Positions 54,306 to 63,460 of a stretch of 64,000 bases of DNA are shown here, piece by piece. The notes below the pieces were generated by a model. It was not told the origin of the DNA. It made no database searches and saw nothing but the letters and a program-made list of their open reading frames with translations. Location of the stretch: NCBI GenBank assembly GCA_922989275.2, contig OV277857.1, forward strand, positions 78,237,321-78,301,320, written 5' to 3'. How positions within the stretch are numbered: position 1 is the stretch's first letter; each line of letters starts with the position of its first letter. This stretch comes from Gari tellinella (Eukaryota; Mollusca; Bivalvia; Cardiida; Psammobiidae). Made by a program: the position numbers and the translations under genes.

Positions 54306-54839
54306 TAGCCACCACGTCAATAATCTATAGAAAACGTCTACGGGCCTGTAAGTAGCAGAAGCAGACGCGATTAAAAATCCCACGGATCTTATCCGAATCA
54401 CATATTACTTATATGGGGGTAACCTTAAAGACTTTTCCTCAGTCCATTGATGGACTACCCCCAATTGTCTCGATAGGTGTGAATTTAACTGCCAAAGCAT
54501 GCAGCACATGCTATACAAATATCAGTTTACCTGGTGAGGCCCAGATTATACTCATGCTCTAGTGATTTTCAATGGTTATTTCTAACCAAACTATCAAATA
54601 TAAAGGTCGGGCCTCACATGAGAAGCTTCAATGGTTCTTTGCTACCGACATGTTCACAAGACCCATGCTTTTTGCAAGGGAATTGTCTGGCAAGGCGTTA
54701 TGATCGAAATGTCGTCAGGAGATGTCTTTAAAGGTATCACTAAGTTTCCTATCATATTGAACCCTAACGACAAGTATATTCGTCATTTAGAAAGTGTGTA
54801 CAGTGCTTCACTTGTCCCCTGAAAACAGTGAATACCCAG
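54306..54839. other. Intergenic, nothing recognised
   Basis: TCGGGCCTCACATGAGAAGC near 54606 resembles GCGGGCCTCATATGAGACGC near 46510, a minor dispersed repeat. No gene. Confidence 0.35.
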
Positions 54840-54900
54840 ATCAGAGGGCTCCTTGAGGAGCACTCTGATCAGTGCAACACTGTTTGTCACGTTTCAATTG
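54840..54900. repeat. E-family hairpin core
   Basis: CAGATCAGAGGGCTCCTTGAGGAGC, then its mirror and AACACTGTTTGTCACG; outer shell missing. Confidence 0.6.
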
Positions 54901-54970
54901 TCCTACATTAACTAGACTTAATTGGAAACTGGAATTGCCCGTAAAAATTTCAGTGATAAATGAATATACA

Positions 54971-55211
54971 TGTAATGCACTCTCAATCGCGCTTCTAAGC
55001 GTGTTTGCAAACAGTTTGGATCCTGATCAGACGCCGCGTGACGCGGCGTCTGATCAGGATCCAAACTGTTTGACACATGTATCGACATTTCTTAAGTCAT
55101 ACTGACTCATTGTTTAACTTATAAACAGTAATGCAAACAACAAAATAGAAGCAGACGACAATGAAACGGTAAATGGGTAAAACTCTCCCGAATAATTTGA
55201 TGATGAAAGGG
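54971..55211. mobile_element. A-family MITE
   Basis: The left end is decayed (ATGCACTCTCAATCGCG). M1 hairpin GATCCTGATCAGACGCCGCG, loop TGA, and mirror without mismatch. Right shell AGAAGCAGACGACAATGAAACG, ending GAAAGGG before TTAA 55212-55215. Confidence 0.82.
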
Positions 55212-55264
55212 TTAAACAGAAGAAATCACGGCAGTGGCTGTGTTTGACGGGTTATAACGTGATA

Positions 55265-55510
55265 CAGTGGAGAATCTGTTATTCTTTCCCGTTTAAACGC
55301 AAACGTACGCAAACGCAAAACACTAAAACGTAGAAAAGAACAACTTTTAGACAATTCTGATAATTCATGTTTATCTTGGTGGCAAACAGTTTGGAGCCTG
55401 ATCAGACGCCGGGTTACCCGGCGTCTGATCTGGCTTCAAACTGGTTGTATTGTAAATAATAGTTTTAGCGTAAACGCGTTTATTGGGAAAGAATAACAGA
55501 TTCTCCACTG
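55265..55510. mobile_element. A2-family MITE, complete (246 bp)
   Basis: TA at 55263-55264 and 55511-55512. Termini CAGTGGAGAATCTGTTATTC and its exact mirror. Inner arms TTTAAACGCAAACG and GTAAACGCGTTTATTG, M1 core with CCGGGTTACCCGG. Confidence 0.9.
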
Positions 55511-55639
55511 TATGCTGGCAATGAAAGGGTTAGATATTGAGCAGAGCAAGCGACACAGTGTCCTCTCTCTACAACGACACCCAGTGGGAGACACACATTG
55601 TATGTGTTGTTCGGAGTGAGTCGTTACAGGGAGGGAAAT

Positions 55640-55800
55640 TAAGACTTTACATTCGCAAATGCGGCGTCTGAATTGGATTCAAGCTGTTTGTTGCTCGTCA
55701 TGATAGTTATTCTATCAAAATGTCCGTTTATATGTAACTTTAAAAAATGCATACGACAAGTTTAAGCAGACGATATTGAAGCCGAGAAAAGGTTGGATAT
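55640..55800. repeat. A-family fragment, decayed
   Basis: GCGGCGTCTGAATTGGATTCAAGCTG, then TTTAAGCAGACGATATTGAAGC and GAGAAAAGG: one M1 arm and part of the A right shell. Confidence 0.5.
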
Positions 55801-55904
55801 AACTGTCATGTTTAGGGAACAGTGGTAAGGGTAATAAAAAGAACGTCTGTATCTTAAAACCTTCACGTATATTGTCTGGTATGAATACGTCTTCTGATAT
55901 TTAT

Positions 55905-56196
55905 CACGGGGCCTCCGTGGCCTAGTGGTATAGTCACTGTGACTTACATCACTAGGCTCCTCACCGCTGTGAGTTCGAATCCCAGTAGGGTCGTTCGGAT
56001 TGTTCATGTGGGGAAGCCTTCCAGCTGGCTTGCGGAAGGTCGGTGGTTCTACCCAGTTACCGATTTGTGTCTGAAACAGTGCATAAATGACTTCTGGGGT
56101 CTTCCTCCACCTGTAATTAGCTGGACGTCGCGATATGACTCATAATGACTGAAATACTGTTGAAAGCGACGAAAAATCAAAATAAATAAATAAATG
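55905..56196 (+). mobile_element. tRNA-derived SINE with MetaSINE-like body
   Basis: A box TGGCCTAGTGGTATAGTCAC and B box GAGTTCGAATCCCAGTAGGG form the Pol III head. The body CATGTGGGGAAGCCTTCCAG, CTGGCTTGCGGAAGGTCGGT, GGTTCTACCC, then GGGGTCTTCCTCCACC and AGCTGGACGTCGCGATATGA, matches from memory the conserved domain of SINEs common in molluscs (MetaSINE superfamily). It ends in AATAAATAAATAAATG. Nearly complete and fairly young-looking. The superfamily name is from recall. Confidence 0.75.
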
Positions 56197-56271
56197 ATAT
56201 TTATCACATTTAGATTTTTTTGTTTTTAGTTTAATAAAACGTTTGTATGAATGGCAAATAGTTTGGATCCT

Positions 56272-56456
56272 AATTACAAATGTACCCCATAGTTTGTTTC
56301 TAGCTTTGAAGACAGGTGACCACTTTAAGCAAGTTAGGCTGCTTTAAGCTACCATCTGTAAATATACAATAATGAGATATTCTGTGTATTATGTTCAAGT
56401 TTCCCTAAGTGTAGAAATAATAAGGGGCGTACAATTGCATTTTATGGAGTAATGGG
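56272..56456. mobile_element. B-family MITE, core deleted
   Basis: TACCCCATAGTTTGTTTCTAG, ACAGGTGACCACTTTAAGCAAG, then directly TTAGGCTGCTTTAAGCTACC; right end GGAGTAATGGG before TTAA 56457-56460. Most of the hairpin is gone. Confidence 0.65.
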
Positions 56457-56460
56457 TTAA

Positions 56461-56802
56461 ATTCAATTTTGTTTTCAGCTGCCTCCTATCTATTACATCA
56501 CAAATTACACCTGTTGGTGGATCTTACAATGGGAATACTCCATATAAAACACTCAGACATCTACGAAACAAGATGTCTTCAAACGTTTAAGACGAAACTC
56601 AACCCAACACTGTCTCGACAGAGCAGGTTAGAATATGATCAAAAGCATATACGTAACTCGGCGCAACAAATGAATAAAGATGTTTGACGCTCATATAAAT
56701 AGTTCTTCAGTAAAAATCTAAAAAAACTGGACCTTAGGAATACAATACAACAAAATAACAGTTTTAAACTCAAATCATGCTAGCGGTAAAACCATAACCT
56801 TT
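56461..56802. other. Intergenic, nothing recognised
   Basis: A 72-residue open frame at 56469-56687 has no recognised motif. Confidence 0.35.
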
Positions 56803-57368
56803 GCAAAAAGTTTAAATCCTAGTGACCCACCTCGTCAGAATCAAAACTGTTTGACACTCTGATCCTGTTTTGAAGAGAAAGTTTGAAGAAAACAAAACTC
56901 TAGCAGACGGCAATTGTTTCAGATGAAAAAAAACACCACAGCAAGCAAAGAGTTCAACAGATTCCAATGCATTGATTCATGGGTTAACCCTTTCACTCTC
57001 AATGACGTCATAAAGCACAATTATTGCAAACAGTGTTGATCCTGTTCAGATGATAAAACCCACAGTAAGCAAAGAGGTCAACATAAGATTTCAAGCTTAA
57101 CCATTTTACTCTCAATGAAGTTATAAGGCCCATTTGCAAACAGTTTTGATCCTGATCAGATGAAGAAAAAATCACACAGCAAGCAAAGAGTTCAACAGAA
57201 GATTTCAAGGCATTGATTTTTTAGATAACTATTTCACTCTCAATGACGTCATAAAATGCATTTGCGTAACGCGGAGTCCGATCAGAATCAAAACTGTTTG
57301 CCACCCTCTTTTGTCTTGAAATAACGTCAGTTATACTACCTTAAATCTAACTTTACAGACAACAATAT
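56803..57368. repeat. Array of partial A/A3 elements
   Basis: An A3-type right part (CTCTGATCCTGTTTTGAAGAG, CACAGCAAGCAAAGAGTTC) is followed by three partial copies of TTTCACTCTCAATGA.GT.ATAA..C..ATTTGCAAACAGT at 56990, 57105 and 57230. The last stops at GACAACAATAT where a C element begins. Confidence 0.65.
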
Positions 57369-57623
57369 CAGGGCTGCCATAAGTTGACATGAAAAATCCT
57401 AAGATTTCAAAAGTTGCATTTTTCAAGTGCGATTTTACGAATCGTACCTTTACCCCATAGCCTGTTTCTTGTGTTATTGACAAGCGACTTCTTAAAGCAG
57501 GCTGTAAGTAAAGCAGAATGCGCCTTAAGGCGCATTCTGCTTTACTTTCAGCCAGCTTTAAGCAACCATGGACTGGACAAATATCCGGAGATTTAGGAAA
57601 AATCCGGAGAAATGGCAGCCCTG
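57369..57623. mobile_element. C-family MITE overlapping the ZNF 3' end
   Basis: Termini CAGGGCTGCCAT and ATGGCAGCCCTG, inner arms AAAAATCCTAAGATTTC and TTTAGGAAAAATCCGG. The middle is an M2 hairpin with B-like flanks (ACCCCATAGCCTG, CTTAAAGCAGGCTG, centre GCGCCTTAAGGCGC). The right 31 bases lie inside the coding region of the ZNF at 57593 and supply its stop. Confidence 0.8.
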
Positions 57624-59566
57624 GTTAACTCTTCCTGTATGTGCACCTTCTGTATGTGGCGTTCACGGTCTTTCTTTTTGTAGAATCCCTGCTTGCATTG
57701 CGGACATGGGTATGGTTTCTGGTTCAGGTGAACCGACCTAATGTGGAATTTTAGTGAGTCATTTGACGTGAAAACCTTCGTGCATATGTCACACACAAAT
57801 AAGGCGTCTTTAGATTGGTGGTGTCTCCGTTTGTGCCTAGCTCTGTTGCTGGATGTGGTGCAGCACTGACTACACTGATCACATGGATAGCTTGTTTGTC
57901 CTGGCCGGTCAACAGATTGGTCGTCATGCCTTTTCATGTGATTCAAGAAATACAATTCCGATCGCAATACAGCTGGACATAATTTACAGGCATATTGTTT
58001 GGTTTCTTTACCAGGTCCATCTTTTTCTGTTTCAGCACTTACACCATGGGTCACCATGTGACGAGTAAACTCGCTAAACCTGACATAAGTCTTGTCACAG
58101 ATTGTGCAGGTTTGGTAATTTTCAATATGTTGCTTCCGATGTCTTCCAAGATCTCCGGGAAGTCTAAAACATTTTCCACAATCAGTACATTTATACGGTT
58201 TTTCGCCTGTGTGTATATATTCATGTCTTTGTAAATCGGCAAACCGACTGAAGCGTGCATCACAGGTTTTGCAAATGTATTTCTGGGTTCCCATGTGAAC
58301 TTGCATATGCAGATCTAAGTTTGCCTGTGTTGTGAAGAGCTTTTCGCATATATCACATGAGACATAGTTAGCTGCGGTATTGTTTGGGTCATTGCTATGA
58401 CCTTTGAGGTGCATGGTAAGGGTCCCTTTCCTTGAGAAAGTTTTGCCACAAACTGTGCACTCGTGTCGCACGCCTTTGTGTTTGTCCATGTGAAGACTGA
58501 AGCCATAATATGTGGCGTAGCTTTTCGAACACAAGCTGCATTCATATATATGTATGCCATGCTGATTAGAATGTTCATATTTGTAATGTTTAACAAGTTG
58601 ACTGGAGTGTTTGTAAACAGCATTGCAGTGCTCACAGGTGTATGTCATATCATCATGGGTCTCCATGTGGTATCTATAATTGTCTTTTCGGGTGTAAGAT
58701 TTTGAACACAAGTGACAACTAAAAGGAGGTTTATCTATTTCCTGCTTTGATTTGTGTGAAACTGAATGGCGCTTGAGTTTATATTTAGTGTCAAATCTTT
58801 TTAAGCAGTTTGGACACTCAAATCCTACCGAGTTGTTGACCTTCAATGCGCTTGTCGGATCACATTGTCCAGTTTTGTCTATTCGACCTGCTGCGTTTCT
58901 ATTGATATTGACATATTGTTCAGACTGGTCTTTGATTTCTCCATTAACCCCATTGTTCTCGGCACAAATCGAACTTCCTATATCAGTAGCCACTTCCATT
59001 TCACCTGTCTCTACTTTGAATTGTTCTATATTTGTTTTGGTATCGTCTAACATACTTGGGTTATTTTCCTCGTCACTTTCTTCGTCAGAAGTGTTAGGAA
59101 ATTCATCCGACACATCTTCTGAATTGTGTATGGTTTTAAGAGCACTCTGTAGTAAAGAAAAGTTTTCGTTTTGGTGTGCGCCGTCGCCATTGGCTTGTGG
59201 CCTAGGTGTGTGTATACCGTCCAAAGGTTTGTTAAACGCTGCCAACGGATCCTTGTATTTATCCACATAGGAACGGTGGCCGTTGCACTCACTGTTTAAA
59301 CATTCCAACTGACCAGGTCGATTCGGCATATACCCTTGGGCGTCACACCCAAGTATATTTTCCTGAGCGACCTGGTTGGTTTCAGGCTTAACATCACCTA
59401 ATGTTTTCAATGTTGTGTTTCTTTCAGCATGAGGGTCAGTTAGTTCCTCTTTTACACTAGTTGGTTGATTAAATGTTGTAAACTCCAGCCCAATATAGCT
59501 TTGAGATTGATTTAACTCTGGTGGTTCTGGCGCGTCTGTCTTAACACTCGCCGTATAGGTGGCCAT
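57593..59566 (-). CDS. C2H2 zinc-finger protein, 13 fingers (657 aa), TE-derived C-terminus
   Basis: The most diverged intact member of the array. Acidic N-terminal ~250 residues with psi-K-x-E/D motifs at 8-11 (VKTD), 38-41 (VKEE), 59-62 (VKPE) and 183-186 (FKVE). EFPNTSDEESDEEN around 155-168 matches the NTSDEE patch of the paralogues. Thirteen fingers begin at Cys251. Relative to the 20222 gene it has an extra second finger (CHLCSKSYTRKDNYRYHMET) and lacks the equivalent of finger 10. Finger 11 (CDQCSQCCTTSSNRARHKRR) has Cys in place of the core Phe. The final residues RAAISPDFS and the TAA are read from a C-family MITE. The ATG has A at -3 and G at +4; an acceptor (TAACTTTCAG) is 34 bases upstream. 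Probable nuclear DNA-binding protein; target unknown. Confidence 0.9.
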   Translation of the reverse strand: MATYTASVKTDAPEPPELNQSQSYIGLEFTTFNQPTSVKEELTDPHAERNTTLKTLGDVKPETNQVAQENILGCDAQGYMPNRPGQLECLNSECNGHRSYVDKYKDPLAAFNKPLDGIHTPRPQANGDGAHQNENFSLLQSALKTIHNSEDVSDEFPNTSDEESDEENNPSMLDDTKTNIEQFKVETGEMEVATDIGSSICAENNGVNGEIKDQSEQYVNINRNAAGRIDKTGQCDPTSALKVNNSVGFECPNCLKRFDTKYKLKRHSVSHKSKQEIDKPPFSCHLCSKSYTRKDNYRYHMETHDDMTYTCEHCNAVYKHSSQLVKHYKYEHSNQHGIHIYECSLCSKSYATYYGFSLHMDKHKGVRHECTVCGKTFSRKGTLTMHLKGHSNDPNNTAANYVSCDICEKLFTTQANLDLHMQVHMGTQKYICKTCDARFSRFADLQRHEYIHTGEKPYKCTDCGKCFRLPGDLGRHRKQHIENYQTCTICDKTYVRFSEFTRHMVTHGVSAETEKDGPGKETKQYACKLCPAVLRSELYFLNHMKRHDDQSVDRPGQTSYPCDQCSQCCTTSSNRARHKRRHHQSKDALFVCDICTKVFTSNDSLKFHIRSVHLNQKPYPCPQCKQGFYKKKDRERHIQKVHIQEELTRAAISPDFS

Positions 59567-59599
59567 AGTACTATATTCACAAGTGTACAGGTAGTCCGT

Positions 59600-59601
59600 C
59601 T
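59600..59601 (-). other. Predicted 3' splice site upstream of ZNF ATG
   Basis: Minus strand CCTTTCTAACTTTCAG, then ACGGACTACC, with a plausible branch-point TTCTAAC. Partner donor candidate at 61911-61912. Confidence 0.55.
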
Positions 59602-59639
59602 GAAAGTTAGAAAGGATTAACTACAGTATACTCTCCATG

Positions 59640-60110
59640 TGACAGTCCAGAATGAGGAGGAATGATTCCCACAAAAATTGAAGACCAAAATTCACTGACT
59701 ATTCCCTGATCATTTTAAATTTTCCCTGACCTGATACTAGTACATGTATATCTCGAAAACTACATGTACATGTATTACATTCCACAGACAGCACGTAACT
59801 TCTCAGCACACATTACATATGTGTGGCCCATATTTCACAACCAGCAGTAAGTATTACTGTCATTTTTACGATCACTAGCTTCTAAAAACCTACCATGAAA
59901 ATGTTGAAATTTAGGATTGAAAAGAGTGAAAATTGAGGTCCCCAATTACTAAGTTCCCTGATTTTTCCCTGACGTTTACAGATACAGCACCTTTCCCCGA
60001 CCATTTTCAAAGTTCTTTGACCTTTCTCCTAACCTTGAAAAAAGCTGTTTTTTCCTGACATTTCACAGACCCTTGAAAACCCAGAAAGGGACCACTGTCT
60101 GTCCCTCTAC
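59640..60110. repeat. TTCCCTGA-rich dispersed repeat
   Basis: CACTGACTATTCCCTGATC, ATTTTCCCTGACCTG, GTTCCCTGATTTTTCCCTGACG, TTTTTTCCTGACATTTC and GACCCTTGAAAACCC repeat a short theme. It lies within the predicted 5'-UTR intron. No clean ends. Confidence 0.45.
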
Positions 60111-60352
60111 TACTCCAGAAAAGTTTGTTGATGAGAATGACGCCGTATACATATATACATGTACGTACAATCAATTTTAACAGTTCAGTTTCAGTCTTTA
60201 TTTTCAGCTCTACATGTAGCTATGCATGTTTATCGCCATAAACAAAATGCAAACATAAGCGGTACATATTTCATAACAAACAGACATAACACATTCAACC
60301 ATAGCGACGAGTTTACTCGTCATTAGCAAACAGAAGGGTATAGATCTACTTG
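60111..60352. other. Intronic/intergenic, nothing recognised
   Basis: Unassigned sequence. Confidence 0.3.
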
Positions 60353-60354
60353 TA

Positions 60355-60600
60355 CAGTGGAGAATCTGTTATTCTTTCCCGTTTAAACGCAAACGTACGC
60401 AAACGCAAAGCGCTAAAACGTAGAAAAGAACAACGTTTGGACAATTCTGATATTTCATGTTTATCTTGGTGGCAAACAGTTTGGAGCCTGATCAGACGCC
60501 GGGTTACCCGGCGTCTGATCTGGCTCCAAACTGTTTGCACTGCAAATAATAGTTTTAGCGTAAACGCGTTTATAGGGAAAGAATAACACATTCTCCACTG
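60355..60600. mobile_element. A2-family MITE, complete (246 bp)
   Basis: TA at 60353-60354 and 60601-60602. Near-identical to 55265-55510 in the same orientation; changes include GCGCTAAAACG and ATAACACATTCTCC. Confidence 0.9.
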
Positions 60601-60603
60601 TAT

Positions 60604-60772
60604 CAGAGCTCCAGACAACAAGGATTTCAGAATTTAAAATTTAATTTTACACTAAACTCTATGGTATTACTTCTCAATAGAATGGTCTCCAAGAGACGAT
60701 TCTAGATAATGAGTAGTAACCCCATAGAATTTGGTTCAGCAAAGGGAGAAAAAGGGGGGTAAATCCCTCTTC
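60604..60772. mobile_element. F-family MITE, diverged
   Basis: CAGAGCTCCAGACAACAAGG, ACTCTATGGTATTACTTCTC and mirror GTAGTAACCCCATAGAATT. Right end lost in GGGGGGTAAATCCC. Starts two bases after the A2 copy. Confidence 0.6.
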
Positions 60773-60910
60773 CATCGGTGTCTAAGGCAGACGACTGCTG
60801 AAAGCAAGATAAAAGTAAAGCAGAAATCTCCTACATGTATCAATAAGAGTATTTATGATATACACTTATACCTAAGCTACGATTTATTCATTGAGTATTA
60901 CCATCAATGA

Positions 60911-61107
60911 ACATTTCTCCGGATTTTTTCCGAAACTTTCGTAGTTTCATCCTGGCAGATGGTGGCCTAAAGCAGGTTAAAAGTAAAGCAGAATGTAACT
61001 AAAGCACATTCTGCTTTACGTTCAACCTGCTTCAAGTAATCGCGTTTGGAAAATAGAAAATTAGGAAATCTTAGGATTTTTCAAGATCAACTTATATAGC
61101 AGCCCTG
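60911..61107. mobile_element. C-family MITE, second copy
   Basis: ATTTCTCCGGATTTTTTCC, GGCAGATGGTGGCCTAAAGC, M2 hairpin GTAAAGCAGAATGTAACTAA, mirror CATTCTGCTTTACGTTCAAC, then TTAGGATTTTTCAAGATCAAC and the end GCAGCCCTG. Shows that the C shell normally carries an M2 core. Confidence 0.65.
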
Positions 61108-61503
61108 CATGTCAGTGGTAATTCTAGAAAAAGAAAGGAAATATTGAACTCTTTGTATGCATGTTGGGTTTTTTTTTCATCTAGACAACAAACAGAATTT
61201 CAATTTTTTTTCAAAACATTATCTCGGTGACAAACAGTTTGGATCCCGATGAAATACTGTGTTACATCAGAAACCATACTGATGGCAAATGTTATTATGG
61301 TCATGCTTAGATTTAGCAAAGATGACTGCTTAATTCAGAGTCAAAAGTAAAGCATAAAGGTAAAGTAGGCCTTTTTTGTCTGTGCTTATAAGATGGAAAT
61401 AAAACAATGTTCGAAATTAGTAAAATTATTAGCCATTCCACTGCTGTAATACCGTCTGCAATTAAACTGTCGTCTGCTTTAATTAGTTTCTCAATGCTAG
61501 ATA
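61108..61503. other. Intronic/intergenic with A3-like fragment
   Basis: TGACAAACAGTTTGGATCCCGATGAAATACTG at ~61228 is one M1 arm. Nothing else is recognised. Confidence 0.35.
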
Positions 61504-61749
61504 CAGTGGAGAATCTGTTATTCTTTCCCGATAAACGCGTTTACGCTAAAACTATTATTTTCACTGCAAACAGTTTGGAGCCAGATCAGACGCCGGGTAA
61601 CCCGGCGTCTGATCAGGCTCCAAACTGTTTGCCACCAAGATAAAGATGAATTATCAGAATTGTCAAAAAGTTGTACTTTTCTACGTTTTAGTGCTTTGCG
61701 TTTGCGTACGTTTTCGTTTAAACGGGAAAGAATAACAGATTCTCCACTG
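61504..61749. mobile_element. A2-family MITE, complete (246 bp), inverted
   Basis: TA at 61502-61503 and 61750-61751. Same element as 55265 and 60355 in the opposite orientation; core CAGACGCCGGGTAACCCGGC. Confidence 0.9.
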
Positions 61750-61910
61750 TACATGGAATTATATGCAGTTTGAACTAAGAAACAACGACGCGGTGTCAAA
61801 TACTAAATAGATTCTGATGAGACGCTGCGTCACGTGCCGGTGTTTGATCTGAAACTAAACTGTTTGTAAGTATTGGTCAGGTACTATAGGGTTTAATAGT
61901 GTAGAAACTT

Positions 61911-62000
61911 ACCTACTTTAACTGTCGGCTGTGGTGTAGATCTACTTGCACTAGTTACTGTTAGGTCTGAGTCAGTGTTCTCGGTCGTTTCATTCTCTGT
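61911..62000 (-). other. Candidate 5' non-coding exon and splice donor for the 57593 ZNF
   Basis: Minus strand GACAGTTAAAGTAG/GTAAGTTTCTAC is a consensus donor (GT at 61911-61912) about 2.3 kb upstream of the acceptor at 59600. The exon's 5' limit is unknown; 62000 is arbitrary. Sequence upstream is not obviously a repeat. Confidence 0.3.
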
Positions 62001-62450
62001 TCAGTTATGTCGCTGTAGAAGACATGCACATGTTTGCTTGTTTCTGTGGATAATAAAATATGATAGGGTGTACCTACTACCTACTGTCAAGCTCTATTTT
62101 CGAAGATTTTATCTTAACTTATCTTATCTTAAGATCTGAGTAACTCTGAGAACTAGTACCAGCACAGTCGAGCTTCAATAACTCGTAAGTAAAAAATATC
62201 CATATTGCAAACTAAAAACGTGGCTAAGGCACGTTTTAACTTTGAAATACGGATATAATCGAATAAAACTAATTCATATTTTTGTTCGTTAAAAAAACAA
62301 CAACATTAAAATGTAGAAATAGCATGAACTGTAGTTCGCTTAAGCAACGTCGAGTTGTCGACGGTTCAATTGTAATCATTCATTTGGATATCAACTCAGT
62401 ATTGTGATATTTGCTCGGGGCGTTTTATTTCAATGTCGAACAGTTAGATA
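62001..62450. other. Intergenic; possible promoter region of the 57593 ZNF
   Basis: Holds ATCTTAACTTATCTTATCTTAAG at ~62110 and nothing coding. No TATA box is evident. Confidence 0.3.
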
Positions 62451-62452
62451 TA

Positions 62453-62657
62453 CAGTAAAAATTCTCTATTACGACCACTAAAAAGAAGGCTATTTGTCTG
62501 TTAAATAGACAGGTGACAGCTTAAAGCAATGTGAAAGTGAAACAGAAAGCTCCTGTAGGAGCTTTCTGTTTCACTTTCACATTGCTTTAAGCAGTCACCT
62601 GTCTTAAACGACTTATATTTGACACAACTTAGTGGTCGTAATAGAGGGGTTCTACTG
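62453..62657. mobile_element. D-family MITE, complete (205 bp)
   Basis: TA at 62451-62452 and 62658-62659. Termini CAGTAAAAATTCTCTATTAC and mirror. The hairpin AAGCAATGTGAAAGTGAAAC, centre AAGCTCCTGTAGGAGCTT, is perfect over ~38-base arms, within GACAGGTGACAGCTT and its near mirror. Confidence 0.88.
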
Positions 62658-62659
62658 TA

Positions 62660-63154
62660 GAATCTACCGACAAACTTAGATAACATGACACTTGAATAGA
62701 AAATACAATGGACGTCTTTATCTCAGTCCGGTGGCAGCCTAATGCAGACCAAAAGTTATGCAGGATCATGGATGCAGGAGCATTCAGCAAGACTCTTGTA
62801 AGTATTGCGCTTTGTTGGTGTCAAGATCGCCATGCTTCTACCACAGAATAATTCCGTGCTTCTACCATCTCTGGTTACTAAAACAATTGAGATTGTGTCC
62901 AGATTTTAGCAGTTATTCACTCACAAATGTGTTAAATAACACGTGCGAAACGTGCATTCCTACATAGTAAGACGTTAGTTGTTAGTGTATATGTCGATGG
63001 TAAGACCAGTGACCTATTGGACATGCTCCAAATACGAGTTACCAAATAGCATTTTCAACGTTCTCCTCGTGTCTCCACTAAACAACATGTTGTTTGTTAC
63101 TCATAAGAATCGAATCCTTTAGACGATTCGAATTAGTAGTCAAAGAATAGGGTT
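62660..63154. other. Intergenic with F fragment
   Basis: GTTACTCATAAGAATCGAAT, TTTAGACGATTCGAATTAGTAG at 63096-63142 is a decayed F hairpin. Nothing coding. Confidence 0.4.
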
Positions 63155-63158
63155 TTAA

Positions 63159-63398
63159 CCCTTTCACTCTCACTGAGGCTTAAAAGCGCGTTGCAAACAG
63201 TTTGGATCCTGATCAGACGCCGCGTTACGCGGCGACCGATCAGGACCCAAACTGTTTGACTCTCGTTTTGAAATATCTTCAGTCAAACTGCTTTATTTTT
63301 TAACTTTGAAACGACTTAGCAAGACAACAAAATTGAAGCAGACGACAATGAAACGGTGAAGGGGTAAACATCTCACGAACAGTTTGGCAGTGAAAGAG
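63159..63398. mobile_element. A-family MITE, complete (240 bp)
   Basis: TTAA at 63155-63158 and 63399-63402. Ends CCCTTTCACTCTCACTG and CAGTGAAAGAG. M1 core with GCCGCGTTACGCGGC; the right arm is altered (GACCGATCAGG). Best reference copy for the A shell. Confidence 0.88.
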
Positions 63399-63460
63399 TT
63401 AACTTCAACTTGTTTCTGCCGAATAACCAATCACGATCCATGTAATAACTCCATTGTTAA

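Noticed and set aside
58752..59270. Plus-strand open frame of 172 residues
   Set aside because: Antisense to the zinc-finger coding exon; composition follows the reverse complement of the acidic N-terminal region.
60346..60621. Frames sharing RRRVTRRLIWLQTVC and SLDPDQTPR-like peptides at several places
   Set aside because: These are translations of the M1 hairpin (A and A2 elements); the peptide similarity between loci is repeat homology.
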